Position numbers and translations under genes: made by a program
Notes under the pieces: model-generated
Seen by the model: the letters and a program-made list of their open reading frames with translations, nothing else
Told to the model about the DNA's origin: nothing
The model's database searches: none
Shown here: one piece after another, positions 1 through 6,274 of the stretch
Layout: every line of letters begins with the position of its first letter
How positions within the stretch are numbered: position 1 is the first letter of the stretch
Assembly: GCA_946886675.1 (NCBI GenBank)
Contig: CAMPIZ010000102.1
Span: 1-6,348, forward strand
DNA: 6,348 bases
Source: an uncultured Flavobacterium sp.
GTDB taxonomy: Bacteria > Bacteroidota > Bacteroidia > Flavobacteriales > Flavobacteriaceae
Direction: 5' to 3'

Positions 1-2
1 AT

Positions 3-1808
3 ATAGAATTTGGTATTAAAATGGTGTCGCCCCTGGCAAACAATACTTTTAACTATTATAAGTTTAAGTTTGAAGGCAGCTTTTTTGACGAAAACAATAA
101 TCAGATCAATAAAATAAAAGTTATACCACGCCGTGATAAAGAACCGGTTTTTGAAGGCTACATTTATATAGTAGACGATAGCTGGGCAATATATGCAATA
201 GATTTTGACATTAAGGGCTATCGCATGCAGGAACCCATACTGGAAAATCTTAACCTTAAACAAAATTTCAGTTATAATACCTCAAACAGGATATGGGCAA
301 AAAGTTCTCAGACATTTGATATTAAAGCTTCATTTTTTGGCATTGGCTTCAACGGCACCTTTACCCATGTATACAACAATTATATTTTTCATGACAGGTT
401 TGAAAAAGGAACCTTTGGAAAAGAAATTGTTTATATAGAGGAAGACTCAAACAAAAAAGATTCTGTTTACTGGCAAAGCAACCGCCCTATTCCCCTTACT
501 AATGAGGAAATAACTGATTATCATAAAAAAGACAGTATACAGCAGCTTACATCCTCTCCTGCCTATCTCGACTCTATAGACCGAAAAAACAACAGGTTTA
601 GTATAACCGATATAATTTCAGGTTATACTTATCGCAACTCTGCGAAAAAATTTACTTACAGATATGATGGTGTTTTGCAAGTTCCAAATTACAATACAGT
701 ACAGGGATGGAATCTTGATACAGGGGTATCGTTTACCCATTATGACAATGATAATAATAAATATACTTTCCTTGGCGCTGATTTTAATTACGGTATAGCC
801 GAAGACAGACTGCGCGTAACAGGGACTTTATCCCATAAATTTGGAGATGCAGGCACCTTTACCCTTACCGGGGGAAGCAAAGCAGTACAGTTTAATGAAA
901 ATGAGCCTATCACTCCTTTTATCAATACGGTTAGCACATTGTTTTTTAAAGATAACTACATGAAACTGTATGATAAAACCTTTGCACAGCTTAGCTATGG
1001 CAGGGAAGTTTTTACAGGGCTGAACATGTATGGAAATATTGAGTACTCAAGAAGAAAACCTCTATTTAATAATACTGATTATGTGCTTATTAAAAACGAT
1101 CATGATTATACTTCAAACAATCCGCTTGCACCGGATGATTATACATCCGCCCCTTTTCAAACTCATGAACTGATTAAAGCTTCTGCAATAGCCAACATAA
1201 GGTTTGGACAAAAGTATATAACCAGGCCAGACGGCAAAATAAATGTGAGTACAGGTAATTATCCTACTATTGCACTTCAGTACCTGAAAGCCTTTGGCGG
1301 CACAGATAAAAAATATAATTATGATTTTATAGCAGCAAGGACTTTTTATGACGTTACTTTTGGCAATAAAGGAGATTTTGGCATCAACTTAAAGGCTGGT
1401 AAATTTTTTAATGCCGATAACATAGCCTTTATGGACTATAAGCATTTTAATGGTAACCAAACCCATATAGGTTCTGGAAGCTCATACCTTAATGTATTTA
1501 ATTTGCTGCCTTATTATTCACATAGCACTAACGATTCTTATTTTGAAGCACATGCAGAGCATAACTTTAAAGGCTATTTAATGAATAAAGTACCCTTATT
1601 AAACAAATTACAATGGAATCTTGTAGTGGGTTATCATCAGATTGCCAGACCGGAATCTAAGCCTTATCAGGAGTTTACAGCCGGATTTGATAATGTAGGT
1701 TTTGGTAAATTCAGGTTACTGAGGATTGACTATGTAAGATCTTACCAGGGCGGTTTTGTTACAGATGGAGTAGTTTTAGGGCTAAAATTCCTTGACATAA
1801 TAGACTAG
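3..1808 (+). CDS. DUF5686-type outer-membrane protein, C-terminal part (5'-truncated by window edge)
   Basis: The reading frame is open from base 3 to the TAG stop at 1806-1808 (601 codons), and no stop lies upstream of the first ATG at 21. That ATG falls inside conserved family sequence, so it is an internal methionine and the real start lies outside the window. The N-terminal third of the visible part carries the recognisable DUF5686 core: a KIKVIPRR segment followed by PVFEGYIYIVDDSW. From about residue 200 onward the protein is rich in alternating aromatic/polar stretches with Asn, Asp and Tyr turns, typical of an outer-membrane beta-barrel, and it ends with a strand-like GVVLGLKF. Complete relatives are about 800-850 residues with a signal peptide and a carboxypeptidase-regulatory-like (CarboxypepD_reg) beta-sandwich first; about 230 residues would therefore be missing. 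In Bacteroidota such proteins are predicted to sit in the outer membrane, but the cargo or role is unknown. Family assignment is confident, function is not. Confidence 0.88.
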   Translation: MEFGIKMVSPLANNTFNYYKFKFEGSFFDENNNQINKIKVIPRRDKEPVFEGYIYIVDDSWAIYAIDFDIKGYRMQEPILENLNLKQNFSYNTSNRIWAKSSQTFDIKASFFGIGFNGTFTHVYNNYIFHDRFEKGTFGKEIVYIEEDSNKKDSVYWQSNRPIPLTNEEITDYHKKDSIQQLTSSPAYLDSIDRKNNRFSITDIISGYTYRNSAKKFTYRYDGVLQVPNYNTVQGWNLDTGVSFTHYDNDNNKYTFLGADFNYGIAEDRLRVTGTLSHKFGDAGTFTLTGGSKAVQFNENEPITPFINTVSTLFFKDNYMKLYDKTFAQLSYGREVFTGLNMYGNIEYSRRKPLFNNTDYVLIKNDHDYTSNNPLAPDDYTSAPFQTHELIKASAIANIRFGQKYITRPDGKINVSTGNYPTIALQYLKAFGGTDKKYNYDFIAARTFYDVTFGNKGDFGINLKAGKFFNADNIAFMDYKHFNGNQTHIGSGSSYLNVFNLLPYYSHSTNDSYFEAHAEHNFKGYLMNKVPLLNKLQWNLVVGYHQIARPESKPYQEFTAGFDNVGFGKFRLLRIDYVRSYQGGFVTDGVVLGLKFLDIID

Positions 1809-1814
1809 ATTTAT

Positions 1815-1836
1815 AAAGCCCGGAGAACCGGGCTTT
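1815..1836. terminator. Bidirectional intrinsic terminator between convergent genes
   Basis: A perfect 9-bp inverted repeat (AAAGCCCGG / CCGGGCTTT) encloses the 4-nt loop AGAA. It begins 6 nt after the stop of the outer-membrane protein gene and ends 3 nt before the stop codon of the VOC gene on the other strand. On the plus strand the stem is followed by CTTTTATT. On the minus strand the stem's own TTT is followed by ATAAAT, a weaker U-tract. The position between two convergent stop codons fits a shared terminator, stronger for the plus-strand gene. Confidence 0.85.
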
Positions 1837-1839
1837 CTT

Positions 1840-2295
1840 TTATTCCTGTGGTGTATATTTAACAATGTCTACACCTACTCCGTTAGGATCCTGTATAGCA
1901 AAGTGCCTGTCTCCCCAAGGCTCATTCCTCAGCTCTATCTTAATAGGCACACCTTTCTTTTTTATTTCTTCATATAAGGCATCCACATCATTCACTTCTA
2001 TAGTAAAGTAAACACCTTCACCCTTAAATGCTTTATGAAATAATGGTTGCTGAGAAGGATGATTAGGCAGTAGGAAACTAATTTCCGACTCACCTCCCGG
2101 TGTGTTTAACAGGATAAAAAAATCATTCTCAAACATTACTTCAAACTTCAGGATTTCTGTATAGAATTTTTTTGTTTCCGCTAGCTTTTCTGTAATAATT
2201 CCGGCATTCAGTTTCATAGTCTTTAAATTTTTAGTTTGTGCATGCAGGTTAAAGCCTATAACCACGACAAGCAGGGTTAATAATTGTTTCATCAT
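1840..2295 (-). CDS. VOC-family (glyoxalase/bleomycin-resistance fold) protein with N-terminal signal peptide
   Basis: This 151-residue protein has one vicinal-oxygen-chelate module at about residues 28-147. The family hallmarks seen are the opening LNAGIITEKLAETKKFYTEIL and the closing PWGDRHFAIQDPNGVGVDIV. VOC proteins bind a metal and act on small molecules (glyoxalases, dioxygenases, drug-binding proteins); the substrate cannot be told from sequence. Unusually, residues 1-19 form a typical Sec signal peptide: positive start, hydrophobic LLTLLVVVIGF, and an LHA|QT cleavage site typical of Bacteroidota, leaving about seven residues before the domain. The protein is therefore predicted to be periplasmic. 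An alternative start at Met27 (codon 2215-2217) would give a cytosolic 125-residue protein; I keep the longer start because the signal peptide is so well formed. A second ATG follows directly at 2290-2292. The gene lies 63 nt after the AraC-type gene and converges on the outer-membrane protein gene. Confidence 0.85.
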   Translation of the reverse strand: MMKQLLTLLVVVIGFNLHAQTKNLKTMKLNAGIITEKLAETKKFYTEILKFEVMFENDFFILLNTPGGESEISFLLPNHPSQQPLFHKAFKGEGVYFTIEVNDVDALYEEIKKKGVPIKIELRNEPWGDRHFAIQDPNGVGVDIVKYTPQE

Positions 2296-2313
2296 TATAC
2301 TCTTTTAATAAAA

Positions 2314-2321
2314 CAAAGTTG
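2314..2321 (-). promoter_or_regulatory. Possible -7 promoter element for the VOC gene
   Basis: On the minus strand CAACTTTG differs by one base from the Bacteroidota -7 consensus TAnnTTTG. It lies 18 nt upstream of the VOC start codon, within the 63-nt gap after the AraC-family gene, which would give a very short leader. No TTG element is seen at the expected -33 distance. The gene could equally be read through from the upstream operon, since no hairpin terminator is visible in this gap. Confidence 0.3.
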
Positions 2322-2358
2322 CAACATACAGCCTGCTTAGGATTGTAAAAAACGGACA

Positions 2359-3171
2359 TTATTTGTCCAGCGCTTTTCCCGGTGTGGCTCCGTAAAGCAG
2401 TTTAAATTCTTTTATAAAATGAGCCTGGTCATAATAACCGGCATCATAAAAAAGCCTGTCCTGCAAAAAATTATTCCCCTGTGCCAGCCTGAGCGCATTT
2501 TGAAAGCGTACAACTTTGCTGAAAGTTTTCGCAGTAGTACCGGTATAAAACTCAAACATGCGACGCAGCTGCCTTGAGCTTATTCCGGTATCAATATCGG
2601 TTTCTATATTAATAAGCCCCTTAGAATGTATGATGGCAGACAAAGCACCATCAAAGCGCTTATCATTTTTTATATTAATTCCGGAAATATGATTGTACAG
2701 ATAGCTATCAAAAACTGTTTTTATTTGAGATAATGTAAATGTGTCTTTAATAATATTGGAAATAGCTGCAGAAAGGCCGGGCACTACCATATCGAGGGTT
2801 TCGAAACGATTACTCATTTCTAATGCTTTTATATTAAATAAGCGTGTAAAAGCTGTAGGCATAAAACGGATACCTGCATAATTAAAAGATTGCTCTAAAG
2901 GGAACTGGGTATGCGAATTGCAAAACCCCATAATAAAACTGTTTTGCGGATTGTTTAATTCGAAAAAAATATCGACACAGCCATCTGCCACTACATTATA
3001 TTGGTAATTATCCTCAAGCTTTTTAGAAGACTGAAGCTGCCAGTAACAATAAACAAATTCACTTAAACGTATATCAGGGAATATCTCATTATAAATTACA
3101 TCTCCATTCTTTAGCCTTAGTGAAGGTTGTATAGGTTTATAGTGAACCGGTATGTAAGGTTTATGCCCCAT
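2359..3171 (-). CDS. AraC-family transcriptional regulator with DUF6597-type N-terminal domain
   Basis: This is a 270-residue DNA-binding regulator. Residues about 12-115 resemble the DUF6597 sensor-type domain found before AraC helix-turn-helix modules; the segment VVADGCVDIFFELN and the following GFCNSHTQFPL / YAGIRFMPTAF are typical. The C-terminal ~95 residues form the double helix-turn-helix. The first helix pair is around ISSRQLRRMFEFYTG (residues 197-211). The second contains the family signature DAGYYDQAHFIKEFKLLYGATP (residues 243-264). Ligand and target genes are unknown. The start codon lies 3 nt after the stop of the upstream membrane-protein gene, so the two are almost certainly co-transcribed and probably translationally coupled. 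Regulators of this class often control adjacent genes, so the membrane protein and the VOC gene are the natural candidates, but this is inference. Confidence 0.9.
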   Translation of the reverse strand: MGHKPYIPVHYKPIQPSLRLKNGDVIYNEIFPDIRLSEFVYCYWQLQSSKKLEDNYQYNVVADGCVDIFFELNNPQNSFIMGFCNSHTQFPLEQSFNYAGIRFMPTAFTRLFNIKALEMSNRFETLDMVVPGLSAAISNIIKDTFTLSQIKTVFDSYLYNHISGINIKNDKRFDGALSAIIHSKGLINIETDIDTGISSRQLRRMFEFYTGTTAKTFSKVVRFQNALRLAQGNNFLQDRLFYDAGYYDQAHFIKEFKLLYGATPGKALDK

Positions 3172-3174
3172 CCG

Positions 3175-3648
3175 TTAAATTCTGCCCGCTGATTCTAATG
3201 CTTTTTTAAGCTCAACTGATTTGTTTGTACCAATAAGTAAGGTAGCACCATCTTTAAACCGGATAAGCAACCCGTGATTACCTGAGACATTATAAGCTCC
3301 CAGCCTTATTCCCCATCCGCCATAATCGCCAACGGGGTTATATTTTTTAATTTGCAGCGACTCTATATTCTCCCATTTATAGTGTCTGAATTTTTTATGG
3401 AAGTATTGAAACTTTACATGGATTCCCGTATCATCTATTTTTGTGATAAGCGCGAGTTTCCATAAAAGAAACATTCCCAGTAAAAGCGGTAAAATAGTTA
3501 CAATTATAATTATTATACCGGCATTACCTGATTTTTTATCTGCTATATAACCCGCAAAAACCACAGAGGCAAATACTACAACCATTAAAATCCAAAGCCA
3601 TGGCTGGCGAAATTGCTGTTTTTCATAAAATAGAGGTTTCTTTTCCAT
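3175..3648 (-). CDS. Small membrane protein with two TM helices and a PH-like C-terminal domain (DUF6141-like)
   Basis: This 157-residue protein has two predicted transmembrane helices (about residues 17-36 and 43-64) joined by a short polar turn. A soluble tail of about 90 residues follows. The tail has the look of a bacterial PH-like beta domain (KWENIESLQIKKY then strands) and contains a distinctive motif, DYGGWGIRLG (108-117) followed by YNVSGNHGLLIRFKDG (119-134) and LLIGTN (137-142). I associate this motif with a widespread uncharacterised family, probably DUF6141, without a search to confirm it. With an N-terminus of charge KK and a short hairpin of helices, the tail would face the cytoplasm. 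It is the first gene of a unit with the AraC regulator 3 nt downstream and has a good promoter in front. No biochemical function can be assigned. Confidence 0.8.
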   Translation of the reverse strand: MEKKPLFYEKQQFRQPWLWILMVVVFASVVFAGYIADKKSGNAGIIIIIVTILPLLLGMFLLWKLALITKIDDTGIHVKFQYFHKKFRHYKWENIESLQIKKYNPVGDYGGWGIRLGAYNVSGNHGLLIRFKDGATLLIGTNKSVELKKALESAGRI

Positions 3649-3676
3649 AGCGATGGTAATTGATGTGGACTATTCC

Positions 3677-3684
3677 CAAATTTA
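3677..3684 (-). promoter_or_regulatory. Promoter -7 element of the membrane protein / AraC operon
   Basis: The minus strand reads TAAATTTG, an exact match to the Bacteroidota consensus TAnnTTTG, 28 nt upstream of the ATG at 3646-3648. The expected -33 region falls inside the stem of the murA terminator (3693-3714), and no clear TTG is present there. Transcription would begin near 3670 and give a leader of roughly 20 nt. The assignment rests on the -7 match and its position only. Confidence 0.55.
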
Positions 3685-3686
3685 AT

Positions 3687-3714
3687 AAAAAAAGGGCTGA
3701 AAAATTTCAGCCCT
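3687..3714 (-). terminator. Intrinsic terminator of the murA operon
   Basis: On the minus strand a 9-bp stem AGGGCTGAA / TTCAGCCCT with a 4-nt loop (3693-3714) is followed directly by seven T residues (3687-3693, the first pairing with the stem base). It begins 21 nt after the murA stop codon. This is a classic rho-independent terminator. The downstream T-tract runs straight into the -7 element of the next operon. Confidence 0.88.
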
Positions 3715-3735
3715 AAATATATAATGTTTTTGAGT

Positions 3736-5046
3736 TTAAGCTTCTCTGGTAATTTTAGCGCCAAGAGCTCTCAGCCTCTCGTCTATCCTTTCATAACCTC
3801 GGTCTATCTGGTCAATATTCTGTATAGTACTGGTACCTTTTGCCGAAAGTGCTGCAATAACCAGCGATATACCTGCCCTGATATCAGGAGAGGACATCAT
3901 TATACCTTTAAGCTGAGATTTAAAGTCATGCCCAATTACGGTAGCCCTGTGCGGATCGCAAAGTATTATCTTAGCTCCCATATCTATAAGCCTGTCTACA
4001 AAGAAAAGTCGGCTTTCAAACATTTTCTGGTGTACAAGCACGCTTCCCCTTGCCTGAGTGGCAACTACCAGTACAATACTTAAAAGATCTGGAGTAAAGC
4101 CCGGCCAGGGTGCATCTGCGATGGTAAGTATAGACCCATCTATATAATTTTGTATTTCATAACCATCTGTATGTGCCGGGATGTATATATCGTCACCCCT
4201 ACGCTCTATAGTAATACCCAGTTTTTTAAATGTGTTTGGTATAATTCCAAGGTTATCATAACTCACATTCTTAATGGTAATCTCACTGCGCGTCATAGCC
4301 GCAAGGCCTATCCAGCTACCTATTTCAATCATGTCAGGAAGTATCCTGTGTTCACAGCCACCAAGCTTTTCGACACCTTCAATTTCAATTAAGTTAGAGC
4401 CTACCCCTGTAATTTTTGCGCCCATGCTGTTAAGCATTTTGCATAGCTGCTGCAGGTATGGTTCACACGCAGCGTTATATATGGTGGTTTTGCCTTCCGC
4501 CAGTACAGCGGCCATAATAATATTTGCTGTTCCGGTTACCGATGCTTCATCCAAAAGCATATAAGCGCCTTTAAGCCTGTCGGCCTCCACACCATAAAAA
4601 TAATCTTCTTTATTATAACGAAATTTAGCTCCAAGGTTTATAAAGCCTTCAAAATGGGTATCCAGCCTGCGGCGACCTATTTTATCTCCACCAGGTTTTG
4701 GTATATAACCTTTACCAAATCGGGCAAGCAGCGGGCCTACTATCATGATAGATCCCCTCAACGATTTGCCTTCTTCCTTAAAAGCTTCCGACTCAAGGTA
4801 TCCAAGATTAACATCATCGGCCTGGAATGTAAAAGCACCATGAGCTATTTTTTCAATTTTTACGCCTAAATTTTTTAATAAGGTTATAAGCTTATTAACA
4901 TCTATAATATCAGGAATGTTTGTAATAGTAACTTTTTCGGGGGTTAGAAGCACGGTACAAAGCACCTGAAGTGCCTCATTTTTTGCACCCTGTGGTGTAA
5001 TTTCACCTTTTAATTGTACTCCTCCTTCGATTTTAAATGTTCCCAT
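3736..5046 (-). CDS. murA: UDP-N-acetylglucosamine 1-carboxyvinyltransferase (MurA), Asp in place of loop Cys
   Basis: MurA is a cytoplasmic enzyme that transfers the enolpyruvyl group of phosphoenolpyruvate to UDP-GlcNAc, the first committed step of peptidoglycan synthesis. The 436-residue protein covers the whole EPSP-synthase-like fold (E. coli 419 residues). Visible conserved residues are Lys22-Asn23 in GAKNE, Arg97 in LRGS (E. coli Arg91), Arg126 (Arg120), Asp320 in PWPGFTPD (Asp305) and Arg390 in DIRAG (Arg397), ending with IDRGYERIDERLRALGA. The loop residue equivalent to E. coli Cys115 is Asp121 (PGGDKIG; codon GAT at 4684-4686). Aspartate here supports catalysis but cannot be alkylated by fosfomycin, as known for mycobacterial and chlamydial MurA. 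It is the last gene of a three-gene unit, 18 nt after DUF4290, with no Shine-Dalgarno but an A6T7 tract before the start, and its own terminator follows. Confidence 0.97.
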   Translation of the reverse strand: MGTFKIEGGVQLKGEITPQGAKNEALQVLCTVLLTPEKVTITNIPDIIDVNKLITLLKNLGVKIEKIAHGAFTFQADDVNLGYLESEAFKEEGKSLRGSIMIVGPLLARFGKGYIPKPGGDKIGRRRLDTHFEGFINLGAKFRYNKEDYFYGVEADRLKGAYMLLDEASVTGTANIIMAAVLAEGKTTIYNAACEPYLQQLCKMLNSMGAKITGVGSNLIEIEGVEKLGGCEHRILPDMIEIGSWIGLAAMTRSEITIKNVSYDNLGIIPNTFKKLGITIERRGDDIYIPAHTDGYEIQNYIDGSILTIADAPWPGFTPDLLSIVLVVATQARGSVLVHQKMFESRLFFVDRLIDMGAKIILCDPHRATVIGHDFKSQLKGIMMSSPDIRAGISLVIAALSAKGTSTIQNIDQIDRGYERIDERLRALGAKITREA

Positions 5047-5053
5047 GCAGCGT

Positions 5054-5066
5054 AAAAAAATTTTTT
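5054..5066. other. A7T6 tract in the DUF4290-murA junction
   Basis: Seven A followed by six T on the plus strand (A6T7 on the minus strand) span the DUF4290 stop codon and most of the 18-nt gap before murA. The tract replaces any purine-rich ribosome-binding site, leaving ACGCTGC directly before the murA ATG. It is self-complementary but too short and tight to act as a terminator. Such A/T-rich translation-initiation regions fit Bacteroidota, where Shine-Dalgarno pairing is little used. Homopolymer runs of this length can vary between strains, but a change here would not shift either reading frame. Confidence 0.5.
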
Positions 5067-5757
5067 AGGATTTTCTGTTTTTATTGTTTTGATTTTTGCC
5101 AGTATTTGTACGGTGGCCCTTTTGCTTACCATTATTAAACTGTGTCTTATTGCTCACTTTTTTGTTCACTCGCATAAGATCGGTAGATGCAGAAAGCTCT
5201 TCATCCGTTTTAAGCAGGTTTATTTTTCCTCCGGATAATTCCAAAAGATGTTCAAAAATAACCTCATCCTTAACGGTATCTTTATTCCAGCTCAGGTAGG
5301 ACTTTTTCATATGGTTGGCAATAACCATGATAAGCGCATTTTTAAGCTCCCCGTCATCCCATTTGTTAGCAACATCTATCATGTATTTAATATTGTTTCC
5401 GTAGAAACGATATTTTGGAAAGTTTTGTGGGTAAGCCAGCCTGTCCGGTTTTTGGGCAAGCATTTCCTTTGAAGGAATAGGGTAAGGCGAATCAACATCC
5501 AGCCTGAAATCAGACATTATAAATATCTGATCCCAGAGTTTGTGCTGAAAATCAGGCACATCACGAAGGTGCGGGTTAAGACTTCCCATTACAGATATTA
5601 TATATTTTGCAGCTTTATTGCGCTCTTCCCTGTCTTCAAGTTCTACAGCCTGCTCTATAAGTTTTTGCAGGTGCCTGCCATATTCAGGTATAATCAGCTT
5701 AGGCCTCTCGGCATTATATTCAAGATATTCTATTGCTTCTTCCGGGTGATATTTCAT
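5065..5757 (-). CDS. DUF4290 protein with basic, Asn/Lys-rich tail
   Basis: This 230-residue protein has no signal peptide or transmembrane helix, so it is predicted to be cytoplasmic. Residues 1-185 are a conserved, mostly helical domain that I recognise as DUF4290, a Bacteroidota family. Recognisable segments are the start YHPEEAIEYLEYN, IIPEYGRHLQKLI, a SLNPHLRDVPDFQHKLWDQ stretch (59-77) and the WDDGELKNALIMVIANHMKKSYLSWN segment around 133-158. From about residue 196 to the end the sequence becomes a low-complexity tail rich in Lys, Asn, Gln and Arg. Such tails are usually disordered and can bind nucleic acid or ribosomes, but no function is known. The gene sits 9 nt after DUF493 and 18 nt before murA, strongly suggesting one transcript, and a link to cell-wall synthesis is a guess from this context. 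Confidence 0.9.
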   Translation of the reverse strand: MKYHPEEAIEYLEYNAERPKLIIPEYGRHLQKLIEQAVELEDREERNKAAKYIISVMGSLNPHLRDVPDFQHKLWDQIFIMSDFRLDVDSPYPIPSKEMLAQKPDRLAYPQNFPKYRFYGNNIKYMIDVANKWDDGELKNALIMVIANHMKKSYLSWNKDTVKDEVIFEHLLELSGGKINLLKTDEELSASTDLMRVNKKVSNKTQFNNGKQKGHRTNTGKNQNNKNRKS

Positions 5758-5766
5758 ATAATTGTA

Positions 5767-6051
5767 TTATAGCGAAATGATGCCTTCTATAGACGACATT
5801 TCTATATATTTATCTATTACAGCCTGTGCGCTTTTCATTTTTACGTTAATAGAAACACTAGTGTACTTGCCCGTTCTGGACTGATTGGTTTCTATAACTG
5901 CTCCCATCTGGTCAAAAGATTTTTCTATCTCCTCGATCTTCTCAGGTTCAGAAGGCACTATAAATTTAAACAGGTACTCTGCAGGCCATATTGTTGAGTT
6001 TATAAGCTCCTCCTTTAACCGCTTGTAAAATTCTTCGCTTTTCTTATCCAT
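5767..6051 (-). CDS. DUF493 family protein (YbeD-like, ACT-like fold)
   Basis: This 94-residue protein matches the small YbeD/DUF493 family. Against E. coli YbeD the visible parallels are WPAEYLFKFIVP with FPTPFTYKVMG, SRTGKYTSVSIN with SSKGNYHSVSIT, and the C-terminal IEMSSIEGIISL with ELGKIDIVRMVL. Members have a compact ferredoxin/ACT-like alpha-beta fold; a regulatory, ligand-sensing role has been proposed from the fold but no function is established. An N-terminal amphipathic helix of about 18 residues, rich in Lys and Glu, precedes the domain. It is the first gene of the unit that continues with DUF4290 (9 nt) and murA. In E. coli ybeD also lies near a cell-wall gene (dacA), which is a suggestive parallel and no more. 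The start is fixed by a promoter and short leader upstream. Confidence 0.9.
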   Translation of the reverse strand: MDKKSEEFYKRLKEELINSTIWPAEYLFKFIVPSEPEKIEEIEKSFDQMGAVIETNQSRTGKYTSVSINVKMKSAQAVIDKYIEMSSIEGIISL

Positions 6052-6237
6052 TCTTCATTAAAAATAAACGCAAATATACATTATACCACTCTAAGTTCGC
6101 TAAAAAACAAAGTAGTAATATCGATTTACAAAATACACAAATATTTTCTTTCAGCACGCAACCTTTTTATATTATTTACATCTTATTAATGCAAATCTTC
6201 ATAAAAGGTTAGGTTATTTTAGATTGTTTATTTGGTT
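6052..6237. other. Intergenic region, A/T-rich, upstream of DUF493
   Basis: Apart from the promoter elements near 6071-6078 and possibly 6138-6145, this stretch holds no open reading frame of note on either strand and no clear hairpin. It is strongly A/T-rich. No tRNA-like or other structured RNA pattern was recognised by eye. Confidence 0.5.
6071..6078 (-). promoter_or_regulatory. Promoter -7 element of the DUF493-DUF4290-murA operon
   Basis: The minus strand reads TATATTTG, an exact match to TAnnTTTG, 19 nt before the DUF493 ATG (6049-6051). The predicted leader is only about 12-15 nt. A TTG lies upstream but about 29 nt away, too far for a normal -33 element, so the -33 half is weak or absent. 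A one-mismatch second candidate (AATATTTG, 6138-6145) lies further upstream and could provide an additional start. Confidence 0.6.
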
Positions 6238-6274
6238 AAAAACCGCTGTTCTGTTTAAGTCCGGCGGTTTTTTT
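6238..6274 (-). terminator. Hairpin terminator after the right-edge gene
   Basis: A perfect 9-bp inverted repeat (AAAAACCGC at 6238-6246, GCGGTTTTT at 6264-6272) encloses a 17-nt loop. On the minus strand the stem begins at the stop codon of the edge gene and ends in TTTTT followed by AACC, fitting termination of that gene. On the plus strand the second arm runs into seven T residues, so it could also stop transcription coming from the left. The long loop makes it weaker than the other two terminators in the window. Confidence 0.7.

Noticed and set aside
21..23. ATG at 21 as the true start of the first gene
   Set aside because: The frame is open to the window edge and conserved family sequence surrounds this Met; the complete protein should be about 230 residues longer.
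205..438. 77-codon plus-strand frame inside the outer-membrane protein gene
   Set aside because: It overlaps the DUF5686 reading frame in another phase and has no recognisable product.
3724..4083. 119-codon plus-strand open frame opposite the 3' end of murA
   Set aside because: It lies wholly antisense to a strongly conserved enzyme and across its terminator side. Its protein (many Tyr, Ser, Cys and scattered basic residues) resembles no family I know, so it is a shadow of murA codon use.
4150..4869. Three further plus-strand open frames opposite murA (4150-4392, 4274-4564, 4654-4869)
   Set aside because: All are antisense to the catalytic core of murA, mutually inconsistent in frame, and without promoter or recognisable protein content.
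5054..5066. A7T6 palindrome as a terminator between DUF4290 and murA
   Set aside because: It has no GC-containing stem and no room for a loop, so it is not expected to stop transcription.
5096..5772. Plus-strand open frames opposite DUF4290 (5096-5299, 5248-5472, 5542-5772)
   Set aside because: They are antisense to a recognised family, and their Phe/Ile/Leu/Cys-rich products are what reverse-reading of this coding sequence gives.
6081..6086. TATAAT-like sequence (minus strand) as a classical sigma-70 -10 box before DUF493
   Set aside because: The primary sigma factor of Bacteroidota uses TAnnTTTG-type elements, an exact copy of which lies just downstream; no TTGACA-like partner sits 17 nt away.
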